Source: Halicephalobus mephisto
Taxonomy: Eukaryota > Nematoda > Chromadorea > Rhabditida > Panagrolaimidae
Direction: 5' to 3'
Assembly (NCBI GenBank): GCA_009193035.1
Contig: SWDT01000453.1
Coordinates: 62,001-126,000 of the forward strand
DNA length: 64,000 nt
Shown: in pieces, positions 23,238 through 33,559 of the stretch
Position numbering within the stretch: the stretch's first letter is position 1
Layout of the letters: each line of letters opens with the position of its first letter
Translations under genes and position numbers: made by a program
The notes under the pieces: generated by a model
Told to the model about the DNA's origin: nothing
The model's database searches: none
Seen by the model: the letters and a program-made list of their open reading frames with translations, nothing else

Positions 23238-23590
23238 ATAAGGCTTAGGCTTAGGTTAAAGCAGTAAGCCAAACCCTATGGAGAAGCTCAAAGCATAGGC
23301 TTAGGTTTAAAGATAAGCCTAAGGTTATGGATATAGATCTACACACCTTAGGCTTATCTTTAAACTTAAGCCTAAGCCTATGGGTATAGATCTACACACC
23401 ATAGGCTTATCTTTAAACTTAAGCCTAAGCCTATGGGTATAGATCTATACACCATAGGCTTATCTTTAAACTTAAGCCTAAGCCTATGGGTATAAATCTA
23501 CATCCCTTAGGCTTATCTTTAAACTTAAGCCTAAGCCTACAGCTACAGATGCAACTCTACAGAACCTAAGTGTAGCAGACCTAAGCCTAC
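23238..23590. repeat. 53-bp minisatellite built from telomere-like TTAGGC/GCCTAA motifs
   Basis: The unit AGGCTTATCTTTAAACTTAA plus GCCTAAGCCTATGGGTATAG and ATCTACACACC recurs with exactly 53-bp spacing (23341, 23394, 23447), five copies in all. GCCTAA occurs in pairs, and the left edge (23250-23265) reads AAGGCTTAGGCTTAGG, which is two and a half nematode telomere units. In the first copy the core is inverted relative to the flanks. It lies between the TWK and SNAP-25 genes. Confidence 0.85.
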
Positions 23591-23777
23591 CCCAAGGACA
23601 CCCCTGGATGTTTTGGTTCAAATTTTGTACTTAATTTTCGATGAAATGTCAGAAAATAAAGAATCAGGATCCCAGGACGAAAATTATTTTTAGTTAAATA
23701 TTCTTTGACCATTTTTGGCGAAAAAAAAATAAATGTCAAAAATTTTTGTCAAATTGAACTACCCTCCGAAAAATGCT

Positions 23778-24611
23778 TTATTTAGTGAGGAGTTTGTTGG
23801 CTCGTTTGTTGGCGGATTCGACGCGGACTTCGTTGGATTGTGCTTTTTCCTGAATACGGTCGAGTTGTCTGTTTTGATTAGAGACTTCAGTAGACATGTC
23901 GATGGCCATATTGCGGAGATTACCGACCATCGTGGAGACTTGTTGAATATTTTCGTCCATTTCTTCTTCTCTGGCGTCATTTGTGATTCTAGTGATGTAT
24001 CCTCCTTGAGGTCCCATTCCACTATCACCTACAGTAATCCTTGGTTGATCACTTATAACACCTCCATCGTCGTCTTTTTTCCATGTTTTAGCATATTCGG
24101 AGTTTTTTTCAAAGTCATCGCCCTTCATACAGGGCAAGGTGCAGAGACCGCAGCACTTCTCCATGCCCTTCAGGTGCTCCTCGGCTTCCTTCATGTCGGT
24201 GTTGATCTGGTCCAGATTCCCCTCGACTCTCTCCAGCTGTTCCCCCTGGTCGTCCAGCATCACGAGGGTCTTGATCCCGGCTTCTTTGCTTTCTTCGCAA
24301 AGAGCCAACATCCGTCGAGTGGATTCCAAAGACTGAAAAAAAAAAATAAAAAATAAAAAAAAAATAATTTTTTTAAATTTAAAAATTCCCCAATTGCTCA
24401 CATCGAAAGTAGTTTGATCTATGTAGACATTCAGAATCTTCAATTCATCACTCATATCCGCAGGCATCACCAGTCCATCATGTTCGACACACCCGTTTTC
24501 CGTGGGTTGGAACTCCGGGACTGGTCTCCCGCTGGGTTCGGGTTCCTCTACAGAACCCGATTGAAGCAGAGCCGAAGCCGCCAGAGAAAACTGCTTCGGC
24601 AGCACCGGCAT
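23778..24611 (-). CDS. ric-4: SNAP-25 (RIC-4), proximal-promoter isoform
   Basis: The same shared exon (24332-23778) is preceded by an alternative first exon 24611-24402, giving 254 aa. The alternative N-terminus is longer (70 residues, MPVLPKQFSLAASALLQSGS then an acidic/Pro stretch) and ends GLVMPADMSDELKILNVYID, close to the alternative N-terminus of C. elegans RIC-4. Its donor is GTGAGC in phase 0, so both first exons splice to the same acceptor. TTTTGTTGTAG lies six bases before the ATG, which supports trans-splicing and therefore a separate internal promoter. Confidence 0.85.
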   Translation of the reverse strand: MPVLPKQFSLAASALLQSGSVEEPEPSGRPVPEFQPTENGCVEHDGLVMPADMSDELKILNVYIDQTTFDVSNWGIFKFKKIIFFLFFIFFFQSLESTRRMLALCEESKEAGIKTLVMLDDQGEQLERVEGNLDQINTDMKEAEEHLKGMEKCCGLCTLPCMKGDDFEKNSEYAKTWKKDDDGGVISDQPRITVGDSGMGPQGGYITRITNDAREEEMDENIQQVSTMVGNLRNMAIDMSTEVSNQNRQLDRIQEKAQSNEVRVESANKRANKLLTK

Positions 24612-27600
24612 TCAGACTACAACAAAATCATCCACAATTTTACAGCCAAATAAATCGAAAAAAACGAAAATCACAGCATCATAAAAATGAAAAAAACAGT
24701 CACGAAATGGTCCTGAGAAGAATTTTCAGAATTTCTTAAGAACTTTTAGAATTATATTATTAAAAGTAAAAAAGTTACCAAGTGGTCCTGAGAAAAACTT
24801 AGAAATTATTAAAAATTTTCAAAATTGTATTATTAAAAAGTAAAAAAAATCTACAAACTGGTCCCGAGAAGAATTTTTAGAAATTATTAAAAATTTTCAG
24901 AACTGTATTATCAAAAAGTAAAAAAAGTTATAAACCGGTCCCAAAAAGAACTTTTAAAATATCTTAAAAATTTTCAGAACTATATTATTAAAAAGGTAAA
25001 AAAGTTACAAACTGGTCCCGAGAAGAATTTTTAGAAATTATTAAGAACTTTTAGAATTATATTATCAAAAAGTAAAAAATATTTCTATAAAATGGTCCCG
25101 AGAAGAACTTTTAAAATATCTTAAGAATTTTAAAACTGTATTATTAAAAAGTAAAAAATATTTCTATAAAATGGTCCCGAGAAGAATTTTTAGGAATTAT
25201 TAAAAATTTTTAGAACTGTATTATTAAAAGGTAAAAAATATTTCTATAAAATGGTCCCGAGAAGAATTTTCAGAATCATAATTTTAGGAAACAAAAAAAA
25301 TTATACAAAATGGTCTCAACACGACTTTTCGGAATCCTCTAGAAAATTTCAGAATTTTCAATTTCGAATATTGGTTTCAAGTGTTTACTGGATTTTCAAA
25401 GATTCTAGAAGCTTCCAAAAATCTTTACGAAATTTAAAAATATTTTCAAATTTGAAAAAATTCAAATTTTTGAAAATTTAATATTTTTAAAAAATAAAAA
25501 AAATTCAGATTTTTAAAAATTTTACATTTTCGAATTTTTTAAAAATTTAAAAAAATTCAGATTTTTTAATTTTAATATTTTTTAAAAACTTAATATTTTC
25601 GAAATTTTTAAATTTAAAAAAATTATAAAAATTTCCATATAATTTTATTCTTAAATATTCGAAAACAATCGATCAAAAAATGACGTTTTTCCTTCGAGAG
25701 TCCAGGAATTAACACCGGCAGAAAATCGGGAAAAGTGTGATAAGAAAAACAATAAAAAGAAATATAAAATTTAATTTTAATTTTTAAAAATAAAAAAATT
25801 CTTAAAAAATTAAAATTAAAAAAAGTTAAATTTTAAAAAAATAAAAGAAAAATTTTTAATTTTAATTTTAAAAAAATAAAAAAACTTTAATTTTAATTTT
25901 AAAAAATTTTAATTTTAAAAAAATAAAAAAACTTTAATTTTAATTTTAAAAAATTTTAATTTTAAAAAAATAAAAAAAATTTAAATAAGAAAATTCTTTA
26001 AAAAATCTTAATTTTGAAAAATAAAAAAAATTTAAATAAAAAAATTCTTAAAAAATTTTAATTTTAAAAAAATAAAAAAATTCTTAAAAAACTTTAATTT
26101 TGAAAAATAAAAAAAATTTAAATAAAAAAATTCTTAAAAAATAAAAATTAAAAAAGAAAAACTAAATGGCAATGGGCAGAACTGGCTCTATGAAGTTTTC
26201 TGCCTCAGTGCCGATGGCAAAATCAAAAATGCATGAGATAACGATGTCGAAGATCCGACTTGTAATTTTTCAAAATGTTTCTAAAAAATAAAAACGGAAA
26301 TTGCCAGAGGGGACAAGGCACCTGGATCCAGGAAAGTCGAAGTATGTAAACAATGCCATTCCCAGACTGAAATCGATATTCGAAAATTTTCAATTTAAAA
26401 AAAAATTTTCCCAAAAAAAAAATAAAACTTCAATTTTCTCTAAATTCAAAAAATTTCATTTTTTTTTAAATTAAAAATTTTTTATTTTTTTTTTTAAATT
26501 AGAAATTTTTTATTTTTTTTAAATCAAAAAATTTTAAACTTTTTTAACTTTTTTTAAATATCAAAAATTAGATAATTTTAATTTTTTTAATCAAAAATTT
26601 TTTAAATTTTTTATTTTTTTAAATCAAAAATTTTAAACTTTTTTTAAAAATCAAAAAATAGATAATTTTAATTTTTTTAAATCAAAAATTTTCTAAATTT
26701 TTTTACTTATTAAAAATCACATAATTTTTAATTTTTTTTAAGATCAAAAAATTTTTTATTTTTTAAAAATTACATAATTTTTATTTTTTCTAAATTTAAA
26801 AAACTTTAATTTTTTTTATTTTTTTAAATAAAAAATTTCTTGAATTTTTTTGAAGTTAAATTTTAGAATTTTTTCGAAATAAAAAAAGAAATATCCAAAA
26901 AAAACAAAATTGCCTAAGGCAAACAAACCTGGACAATGGGTGCCCATGACAGGGAGCAATTTAGCAGCTCTTCCTAGATGGATAAATCAGTGAGAAATGT
27001 CACAGGCCTCCGTTCCCAGGATGCTAGATTTGCTGAGGAATTTTTTTCGAAAATTCTAGGATAAAAAAATTTCGAAATAAAAAATTCTGGAATAACAATT
27101 TTCTTTAACAATTTCAAAAATTCGAAAAGTTCAATTTTAAAAATTTTTTTTAAAATTCAAAAATAAGATTTTTAAAAAAAATAATTTTTAAATAAACTTT
27201 TCCAAAAAAATCCTTTAGAAAGCAGATTTTTAAAATTAAAAAATTATTAAAAAAGATCTTAAAAAATGAAATTTTCTAAAAAATAATTTTCGAAATAAAT
27301 TTTTCTGAAAAAAGAAAATCTGGAAGATAAACTTTTCAAAATAGAAACTTCTGAAACAGTGTCTTCAAAAATAAGACCTTCTGGAAGACAGATCTTCAAA
27401 ATTAAAAAATTATTAAAAAAGATCTTAAAAAATAAAATTTTCTAAAAAAATAATTTTTAAATAAACTTCTCCAAAAAAATCCTTTAGAAGACAGATCTTC
27501 AAAATTAAAAAATTATTAAAAAAGATCTTTAAAAATAAGATTTTCTAAAAAAATAATTTTTAAATAAACTTCTCTAAAAAAATCCTTTAGAAAGCAGATT

Positions 27601-29230
27601 TTCAAAAATTTAACTTTTAAAATTTTAAAATAAAAAAGTGCAAAAAATTTTCTAAAAATTCTAAATTGATTTTAAAATAAGAGATTTTCCAAAAAGAATT
27701 TCCGGAATAAAAAAGTTTAAAATAAAAAATCTCGGGATGAGACATTCCGAAAGAAGAATCCCTGAGGGAAGACCTTCTAAAATATCACCTTCTAAAGTAA
27801 CAACTTTCAAAAAATGAAATTTTACAGATCTTCCAAAATTGAAAATTCTAAAATAAAAATTCCAAAAAAATTCTAAAAAATTTTCGAACAAATTCTAAAA
27901 TAAAAATTTTTTTTAATTTTTAAAGATCTTTCAAAAATAAAAATTCAAAATAAACAATTTCTAAAAAATTTTCGAAGAAATTCTAAAATAAAAATTTTTG
28001 AATTAACGACTTTCAAAAAACGAAATTTAAAGTTTATATATTTTAGAAAAAAGACTTCTAAAACATCAACTTCTTAACTAAGACCTTCTGAAGTAACAAT
28101 TCTCGAAAATAAAAATTTTTAAAAGTAAAAATTTAAAAAAAAAATTCTTAAAAATAAAAATTCCAAAAAAATTCTAAAAAATTTTCGAACAATTTCTAAA
28201 ATAAAAATTTCTTTTTAATTTTTAAACATCTTTCAAAAATAAAAATTGAGAATAAATAACTTCTAAAAAATTTTCAAAGAAATTCTAAAATAAAAATTTT
28301 TGAATTAACGACTTTCAAAAAACGAAATTTAAAGTTTATATATTTTAGAAAAAAGACTTCTAAAACATCAACTTCTTAACTAAGACCTTCTGAAGTAACA
28401 ATTCTCGAAAATAAAAATTTTTAAAAGTAAAAATTTAAAAAAAAATTCTTAAAAATAAAAATTTTTAAAAATAAAAGTTTTTAAAAATAAAAATTTTTAA
28501 AAGTAAAAATTTAAAAAAAATTCTTTAAAATAAAAATTCTTTAAAAATAAAAATTCTTAAAAGCAAAAATTCCGAAATCGGATATTATTAAAGAAAATTT
28601 TGAAACAAGGATTTTTCGTACAAGAAATTCAAAAAAAAATTTACTTTACCCAGCTGGGACCGGAAATTTCGGGTTTTTGACGACATTAAATAAGACAAAA
28701 AAAATAAAATAAAATAATTAATTATCTACTGTATTAATTGGCTACAACCCCAAGAACCCCTTCGATGTGAACAACTGCAATAAAAATTTTATTTTTAATT
28801 TTAAAATAAAAATTTTCAAAAAGCATATTTTTTTAAATTTCGATTCCCGACACGAAAATTATTCAAAAATTGATTTTTTTAAATTTTGATTCTTGACACG
28901 AAAATTATGAAGAAAATAGATTTTTTTAAATTTTGGTTCCCGACACGAAAATTATTCAAAAAACTATTTTTTTTTAAATTTTGGTTCCCGACACGAAAAT
29001 TATTCAAAAATTCAGTTTTTTTAAAATTTTGGTTCTTGACGCGAAAACTTTTAAAAAATTAAGTTTTTTTTTAATTTTGGTTCTTGACACGAAAATTACT
29101 CAAAAAACTGATTTTTTTAATTTTGGTTCCCGACACGAAAATTAAAACTTACTTCATCGGCAGTTTGGTTCATTCGGAGATTTATCTGCTCGAGACTATC
29201 AGGAATACCGTCATCGTTCGGTTTCGCCAT
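23778..29230 (-). CDS. ric-4: SNAP-25 (RIC-4), distal-promoter isoform
   Basis: Neuronal t-SNARE that forms the synaptic fusion complex with syntaxin and synaptobrevin. Coding exons: 29230-29153 (MAKPNDDGIPDSLEQINLRM then NQTADE) and 24332-23778; 210 aa, as in animal SNAP-25. The Qb SNARE helix starts SLESTRRMLALCEESKEAGI with the zero-layer Gln at about residue 55. The linker holds palmitoylation cysteines CCGLCTLPC. The Qc helix is near the C-terminus (ENIQQVSTMVGNLRNMAIDM; NRQLDRIQEKAQSNEVRVES). The donor is GTAAGT, phase 0, and fits the shared exon. A TTTTTAG acceptor lies 23 bases before this ATG. The 4.8-kb intron contains the proximal first exon, tandem arrays and three GC-rich islands. 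Confidence 0.9.
24690..25320. repeat. ~78-bp tandem repeat, about nine copies, upstream of the proximal ric-4 exon
   Basis: TGGTCCCGAGAAGAATTTTT or a variant recurs roughly every 75-82 bp from 24699 to 25308, followed by ATTATTAAAAAGTAAAAAA. The last unit changes to TGGTCTCAACACGACTTTTC, the wording of the array at 58110-58520. Simple AT sequence follows to 26160. Confidence 0.85.
26162..26359 (-). other. Candidate two-exon microprotein (44 aa) inside the ric-4 intron
   Basis: A GC-rich island in otherwise A/T-only DNA. Read on the minus strand, GATTTCAG is followed by TCTGGGA and an ATG (26359). Exon 26359-26322 ends at a GTGCC donor. A second exon 26258-26162 would continue after a weak ACAAG acceptor and ends SCIFDFAIGTEAENFIEPVL then PIAI and a stop. 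The product MALFTYFDFPGS... matches nothing I know. It could instead be a structured RNA or a regulatory island. Confidence 0.2.
26905..27035. other. GC-rich island in the ric-4 intron
   Basis: This stands out from flanking homopolymer-like A/T sequence. On the minus strand a stretch between CCATCTAG and CAG/GTTTG could be a 45-base exon, but the wider island has stops in all three frames. On the plus strand a 27-codon frame (LPKANKPGQWVPMTGSNLAA...) ends at a GTGAGA donor-like site. No function can be assigned. Confidence 0.3.
27905..28450. repeat. Recent 302-bp direct duplication in the ric-4 intron
   Basis: The segment with GAATTAACGACTTTCAAAAA and ACATCAACTTCTTAACTAAG occurs at about 27900-28150 and again 302 bp later, nearly identical. 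The surrounding sequence is A/T-rich with AAAATAAAAATT runs. Confidence 0.8.
28640..28790. other. Third GC-rich island in the ric-4 intron
   Basis: Minus strand: ATG TCG TCA AAA... (MSSKTRNFRSQLG) ends at a GTAAAG donor near 28652. Plus strand: a frame reading GYNPKNPFDVNNCNKNF at about 28740-28790. Both are short and neither is recognised. It may be exon, promoter or chance. Confidence 0.25.
28840..29150. repeat. ~55-bp tandem repeat, six copies, abutting the distal ric-4 exon
   Basis: The unit is TTTTTTAAATTTTGGTTCCC then GACACGAAAATTATTCAAAA. The last copy ends three bases before the splice donor at 29152, so the array forms the start of the long ric-4 intron. Confidence 0.85.
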
Positions 29231-29380
29231 TTTCGTCTCAGGACCGAGACAATCTAAAAACGAAAAATTAAAAATTGAAAAATTCGAATTTTTTTGAAAC
29301 ATAAAAGTTGTGAAAAACCACGAAAAATAAATTCATATTCAATCTACGAAAAAACGGACGAGAGTCAAAAGATCGATAAT

Positions 29381-29421
29381 TTATTCAGAAGCCTCCTTCT
29401 TGAAGTCCTTTGATGCAAAAA
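29381..29421 (-). other. Orphan exon-like segment upstream of ric-4
   Basis: On the minus strand CGTTTTTCAG is followed by 41 bases encoding ...FASKDFKKEASE and TAA, with AATAAA overlapping the stop. It could be the last exon of an unseen gene or a 5' UTR exon of the distal ric-4 transcript (ATG at 29230). I cannot link it to another coding exon. Confidence 0.3.
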
Positions 29422-29479
29422 CTGAAAAACGAAAATGACAGAATAAATGAACAGCTGGATACAAAAAAGGAAAACAATT

Positions 29480-30660
29480 GTTTTTAAAAAACTTTAATTT
29501 TTAATAATTTTGAAATAAAAATTTTTCGGGACAAACATGTTTTAATTTTTTTATTTTTTATAAACTTTATTTTTTTAAAATAAAATTTAATTTTTAAAAT
29601 TTTTTTAAACAATTTTTTTTAAATTTTTTTTAAACATTTATTTTTTTTTTAAATAAAATTTATCTTTTATAAAATTTAATTTTAAAAATTTTTTATAAAA
29701 TTTATTTTTTTTTAAATAAAATTTATTTTTTATAAAATTTAATTTTAAAAATTTTTTTAAACATTTATTTTTTTTAAAATAAAATTTATTTTTTTATATA
29801 AATTTTTTTTATAAAACTTTTTTTTAAACATTTATTTTTTATAAAATTTATTTTTTTATATAAATTTTTTTTATAAAACTTTTTTTTAAACATTTATTTT
29901 TTATAAAATTTATTTTTTTTAAATAAAATTTAATTTAAAAATTTTTTGAAACAAATATGTTTTAATTTTTTTATTTTTTATAAAATTTAATTTTTAGAAT
30001 TATTTTTCATTTTTTTAAACTAAATTTTATTCATTTAAAAAACTACAAAAATTAACAAAAAAAGTTTTTTAATTAATATTATAAAAAAAGTAAAAAATCA
30101 GCTGTCAAATTTCCATACGAAATTTGTTTTCCTTTAAAAAATAATTAAATTTTATTTTTTAAAAAAACTCAACTTTTTTAAAAATAATTAAATTTTACTT
30201 TTTAAAGAAATTTATTTTTTTTTAAATATTTAAATCCAATTTTCTTAAATAATTTAAATCTAACTTTTTTTAAAATTTAAATATACTTTTTTTTAAATAA
30301 TTTAAATTTTACTTTTTTTAAATAATTTAAATTTAATTTTTTTTAGATATTTTGATTTTTTAAAAGTAATTTTAATTTAATTTTTTTTTTTAATTTTAAT
30401 TTATTTTTTTAAAAATATTTAAATTTTATTTTTTTTAAATAATTTAAATCTAACATTTTTTAAAATTTTAATTTTATCTTTTTTAAAATAATTTAAATTT
30501 AATTTTTTTAAATAATATAAATTTAATTATTTTTAAAATTTTAATTTTACTTTTTTTTAATATTTTAAATTTAATTTTTTTTAAAATAATTTAATTTATC
30601 TTTTTTTAAATAATTTTAATTTTATCTTTTTTTAAAATAATTATTAGTCGTGAAAGAAAA
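29480..30660. repeat. A/T-only low-complexity tract
   Basis: About 1.2 kb of TTTTTTAAATAATTTAAATT, TTATAAAATTTATTTTTT and similar. No feature. Confidence 0.85.
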
Positions 30661-30719
30661 AACAGAAACAAGTCCAAAAAAAATAATTTCATTTAGTTTG
30701 AAAAATTACTTCCAGAAGC

Positions 30720-30752
30720 TTAGCTCATTTCGACATCAATTTTTTCAAATGA
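30720..30752 (-). other. Orphan exon-like segment, possible 3' coding end
   Basis: After TTTTTGGCCAG the minus strand reads SFEKIDVEMS and TAA in phase 0. A GTAATT donor-like site lies just after. Coding exon, UTR exon and chance are all open; no partner exon was found in the surrounding 4 kb. Confidence 0.2.
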
Positions 30753-30999
30753 CTGGCCAAAAAGGAACTAAATAGTCCAACTTTAATTTTCGAATTTTTC
30801 CAAGAATATTTTTAAAATTAAAATTACAGTATTTTTAGAAGAAATTTATTATTTAAAAAAATTGGAAAATTTCAATTTTATTTCGAAATTCAGAAGTTTT
30901 TAAAAATTTCGAAGAATTTTTTGGGATTCTGGAACGATACAGAAGAGTTTCGAAATTTCCGCGGGATTCTGAAGATTTTAGAAGCTTCTACTAGATTTT

Positions 31000-31560
31000 T
31001 AAAGGACTTCAGAGGCCTCTACAGTATCCGCATTTGATAAGTACAAAAATCTTTATTTTTATGCAATTTTAGAAATTTTCAAAAATCTGAATTAAATTTT
31101 AAAACAACTCCAGGAGTTTGTACTAGGTTCTAAACGACTTTAAAAGCTTCTACAGTATCCATATTTGATAAGTATAAAAACCTTAATTTTTATGCAATTT
31201 TAGAAATTTTCAAAAAACTGAATTAAATTCTAAAACGACTCCAGGAGTTTCTATTAGACTTTTAGAGGACTTCAGAGGCTTCTACAGTATCCACATTTGA
31301 TAAGTACAAAAATCTTAATTTTTTTGGGATTTTAGAAATTTTCAAAAATCTGAATTAAATTTTAAAACAACTCCAGAAGTTCCTACAGTATCCGCATTTG
31401 ATAAGTACAAAAATCTTAATTTTTATGCAATTTTAGAAATCTTCAAAAATCTGAATTAAATTCTAAAACAACTCCAGGAGTTTGTACTAGGTTCTAAACA
31501 ATTTTAGAAGCCTCTACAGTACTTATATTCGAAAAATATAAAAATTAAAAATAAACCCTT
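31000..31560. repeat. ~125-bp tandem repeat, about 4-5 copies
   Basis: Units hold TCTACAGTATCCGCATTTGA, TAAGTACAAAAATCTTAATT, and AACTCCAGGAGTTTGTACTA. They lie between ric-4 and rbx-1. Confidence 0.8.
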
Positions 31561-32224
31561 TTAAATAATCGTCTCGACAAGGATTTCAAAATTTTAATTT
31601 TAGATATTGGTTCTAAGAATGTTTACTGAGTTCTTAAGAATTTAAAATCCTTCAAATTTTTGAAAATTCTAGAAAACTTCAGAAGCCTCTAATAAATTTT
31701 AAAAAGCTTCAGAAGATTCCAGGAATATCCACAAGATTCTGAAAAATTAAGAAATTTCATAAAATCAAAAAAAATTAAAATTTTTTATAAAATTCAAAAA
31801 ATTAAAATTTTCTATAAAATTCAAAAAAAATTAAGAAATTTCATAAAATCGAAAAAAATTAAATTTTTTTTATAAAATTCAAAAAATTAAATTTTTTTAT
31901 AAAATTTAAAAAAAATTAAGAAATTTCATAAAATCGAAAAAAATTAAATTTTTTTTATAAAATTTAAGAAAATTAAGAAATTTTACAATAGATTTTTGAA
32001 GATTCTAGAAATTTTAAAAATTTAAATATTTTTATTAAATTTTTGAAGATTTTAGAATTTTTCAAAAAATTCAGAATCCACGGTTGACTTCTGAAGTCCT
32101 CTACAGAATCCGAGTTTGAAGGATTTTATAAAAAACATTTTTCGAAATAAAAAAAATATAATTATTGAATTTTGATCAATTGAAAAAAAAACAAAAATAA
32201 TCAACGAAAAACGAGACAAGCTGC

Positions 32225-33490
32225 TTTTTCGGTTTTTATGGAAAAAGGGTCCTGATTGTCAGCGAGAGACCGGCGACGGAAATGACGGCTGTACGACCGT
32301 CGCTCTCCGGCGACATTTGCTCCCTCTCCGTTTCCCGAAATTTATCTCATATATTAACTTTTTTATATTAATTTTCTTTATATTTAAATTAACTTAATAA
32401 TTTGATTAAGTAAGAGAAAATTAATTTAAAAAGAAATTTCGAAATAAATGAGGGTTGAAAAGAAAACGAGGAGCTGTACGACATTTGCTCCCTCTCCGTT
32501 TCCCAAAATTTATCTCATATATTAACTTTTTTATATTTAAATTAACTTAATAGTTTGATTAGGTAAGAAAAAGATAATTTAAAAAGAAATTTTGAAATAA
32601 GTGAGGGTTGAAAAGAAAACGGGAAGCTGTACGACATTTCCCTCTCCGTTTCCCAAAATTTATCTCATATATTTCTTTTTTATATCAATTTTTTTATATT
32701 TAAATTAACTTAATAGTTTGATTAGGTAAGAAAAAGATAATTTAAAAAGAAATTTTGAAATAAATGAGAGTTGAAAACGGGGAGCTGTACGACATTTCCC
32801 TCTCCGTTTCCCAAAATTTATCTCATATATTTCTTTTTTATATCAATTTTTTTATATTTAAATTAACTTAATAGTTTGATTAGGTAAGAAAAAGATAATT
32901 TAAAAAGAAATTTTGAAATAAATGAGAGTTGAAAACGGGGAGCTGTACGACATTTCTTTCCTCTTTATTTTCCAAAATTTATTTATTTTTATATTAATTT
33001 TTTAATATTGAAATTAACTTAATAGCTTAGTTAAGTAAGAAAAAATTAATTTTAAAAGAGTTTCGAAATAAATGAGAGTTGAAAAGAAGAAAAACGGGGA
33101 GCAAACGTCACTGGGGGCAACAGTCGTGTAACTTTTCCCAAAATTTACCTCATTTTTATATTAATTTTTTATATTCAAATTAATTCAATATCTTAATTAA
33201 GTAAGAAAAATAGTGATTTAAAAAGAATTTCGAAAAAGAGAAAAACGGGGAACAAACATCGCTGAGGAGCTTACGACTTTTTTTTCTTTTTTTTTCTTTT
33301 TTATATTAATTTTTTTATACTTAAATTAACGCAATATTTTAATTAAGTAAGAAAAAATTAATTTTTAAAAGTTTTGAAATCAATGAAAATCGAAAAAAAC
33401 AGGGAACAAACGCCGCCGGGGACGACTATCGTACAGCCGAGATGTCGAGAAACTGATCAATAAGGATTTTGGCAAATTGAGGAAAAAGGG
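32225..33490. repeat. ~155-170-bp tandem array with a GC-rich core between ric-4 and rbx-1
   Basis: Seven diverged units. Each has GGGAGCTGTACGACATTTGC, CCCTCTCCGTTTCCCAAAAT, TTATCTCATATATT and a purine-rich AAATGAGAGTTGAAAACGGG. The middle units (32626, 32783 and 32942) are spaced about 157 bp. GGAAAAAGGGTC occurs at both edges (32239 and about 33480). A small open frame (MSPESDGRTAVISVAGLSLT...) in the leftmost unit on the minus strand is probably incidental. It may lie in the ric-4 upstream regulatory region. Confidence 0.75.
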
Positions 33491-33559
33491 TCTATTTTTG
33501 ACTGACAGAATTTCCGCTAAATTGACTTTTTAGTACTTTTTTAAAAATAAGCAGAAAAT

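Noticed and set aside
32225..32345. Small protein MSPESDGRTAVIS... on the minus strand
   Set aside because: Lies in the first unit of a tandem array and is not kept in the other units.
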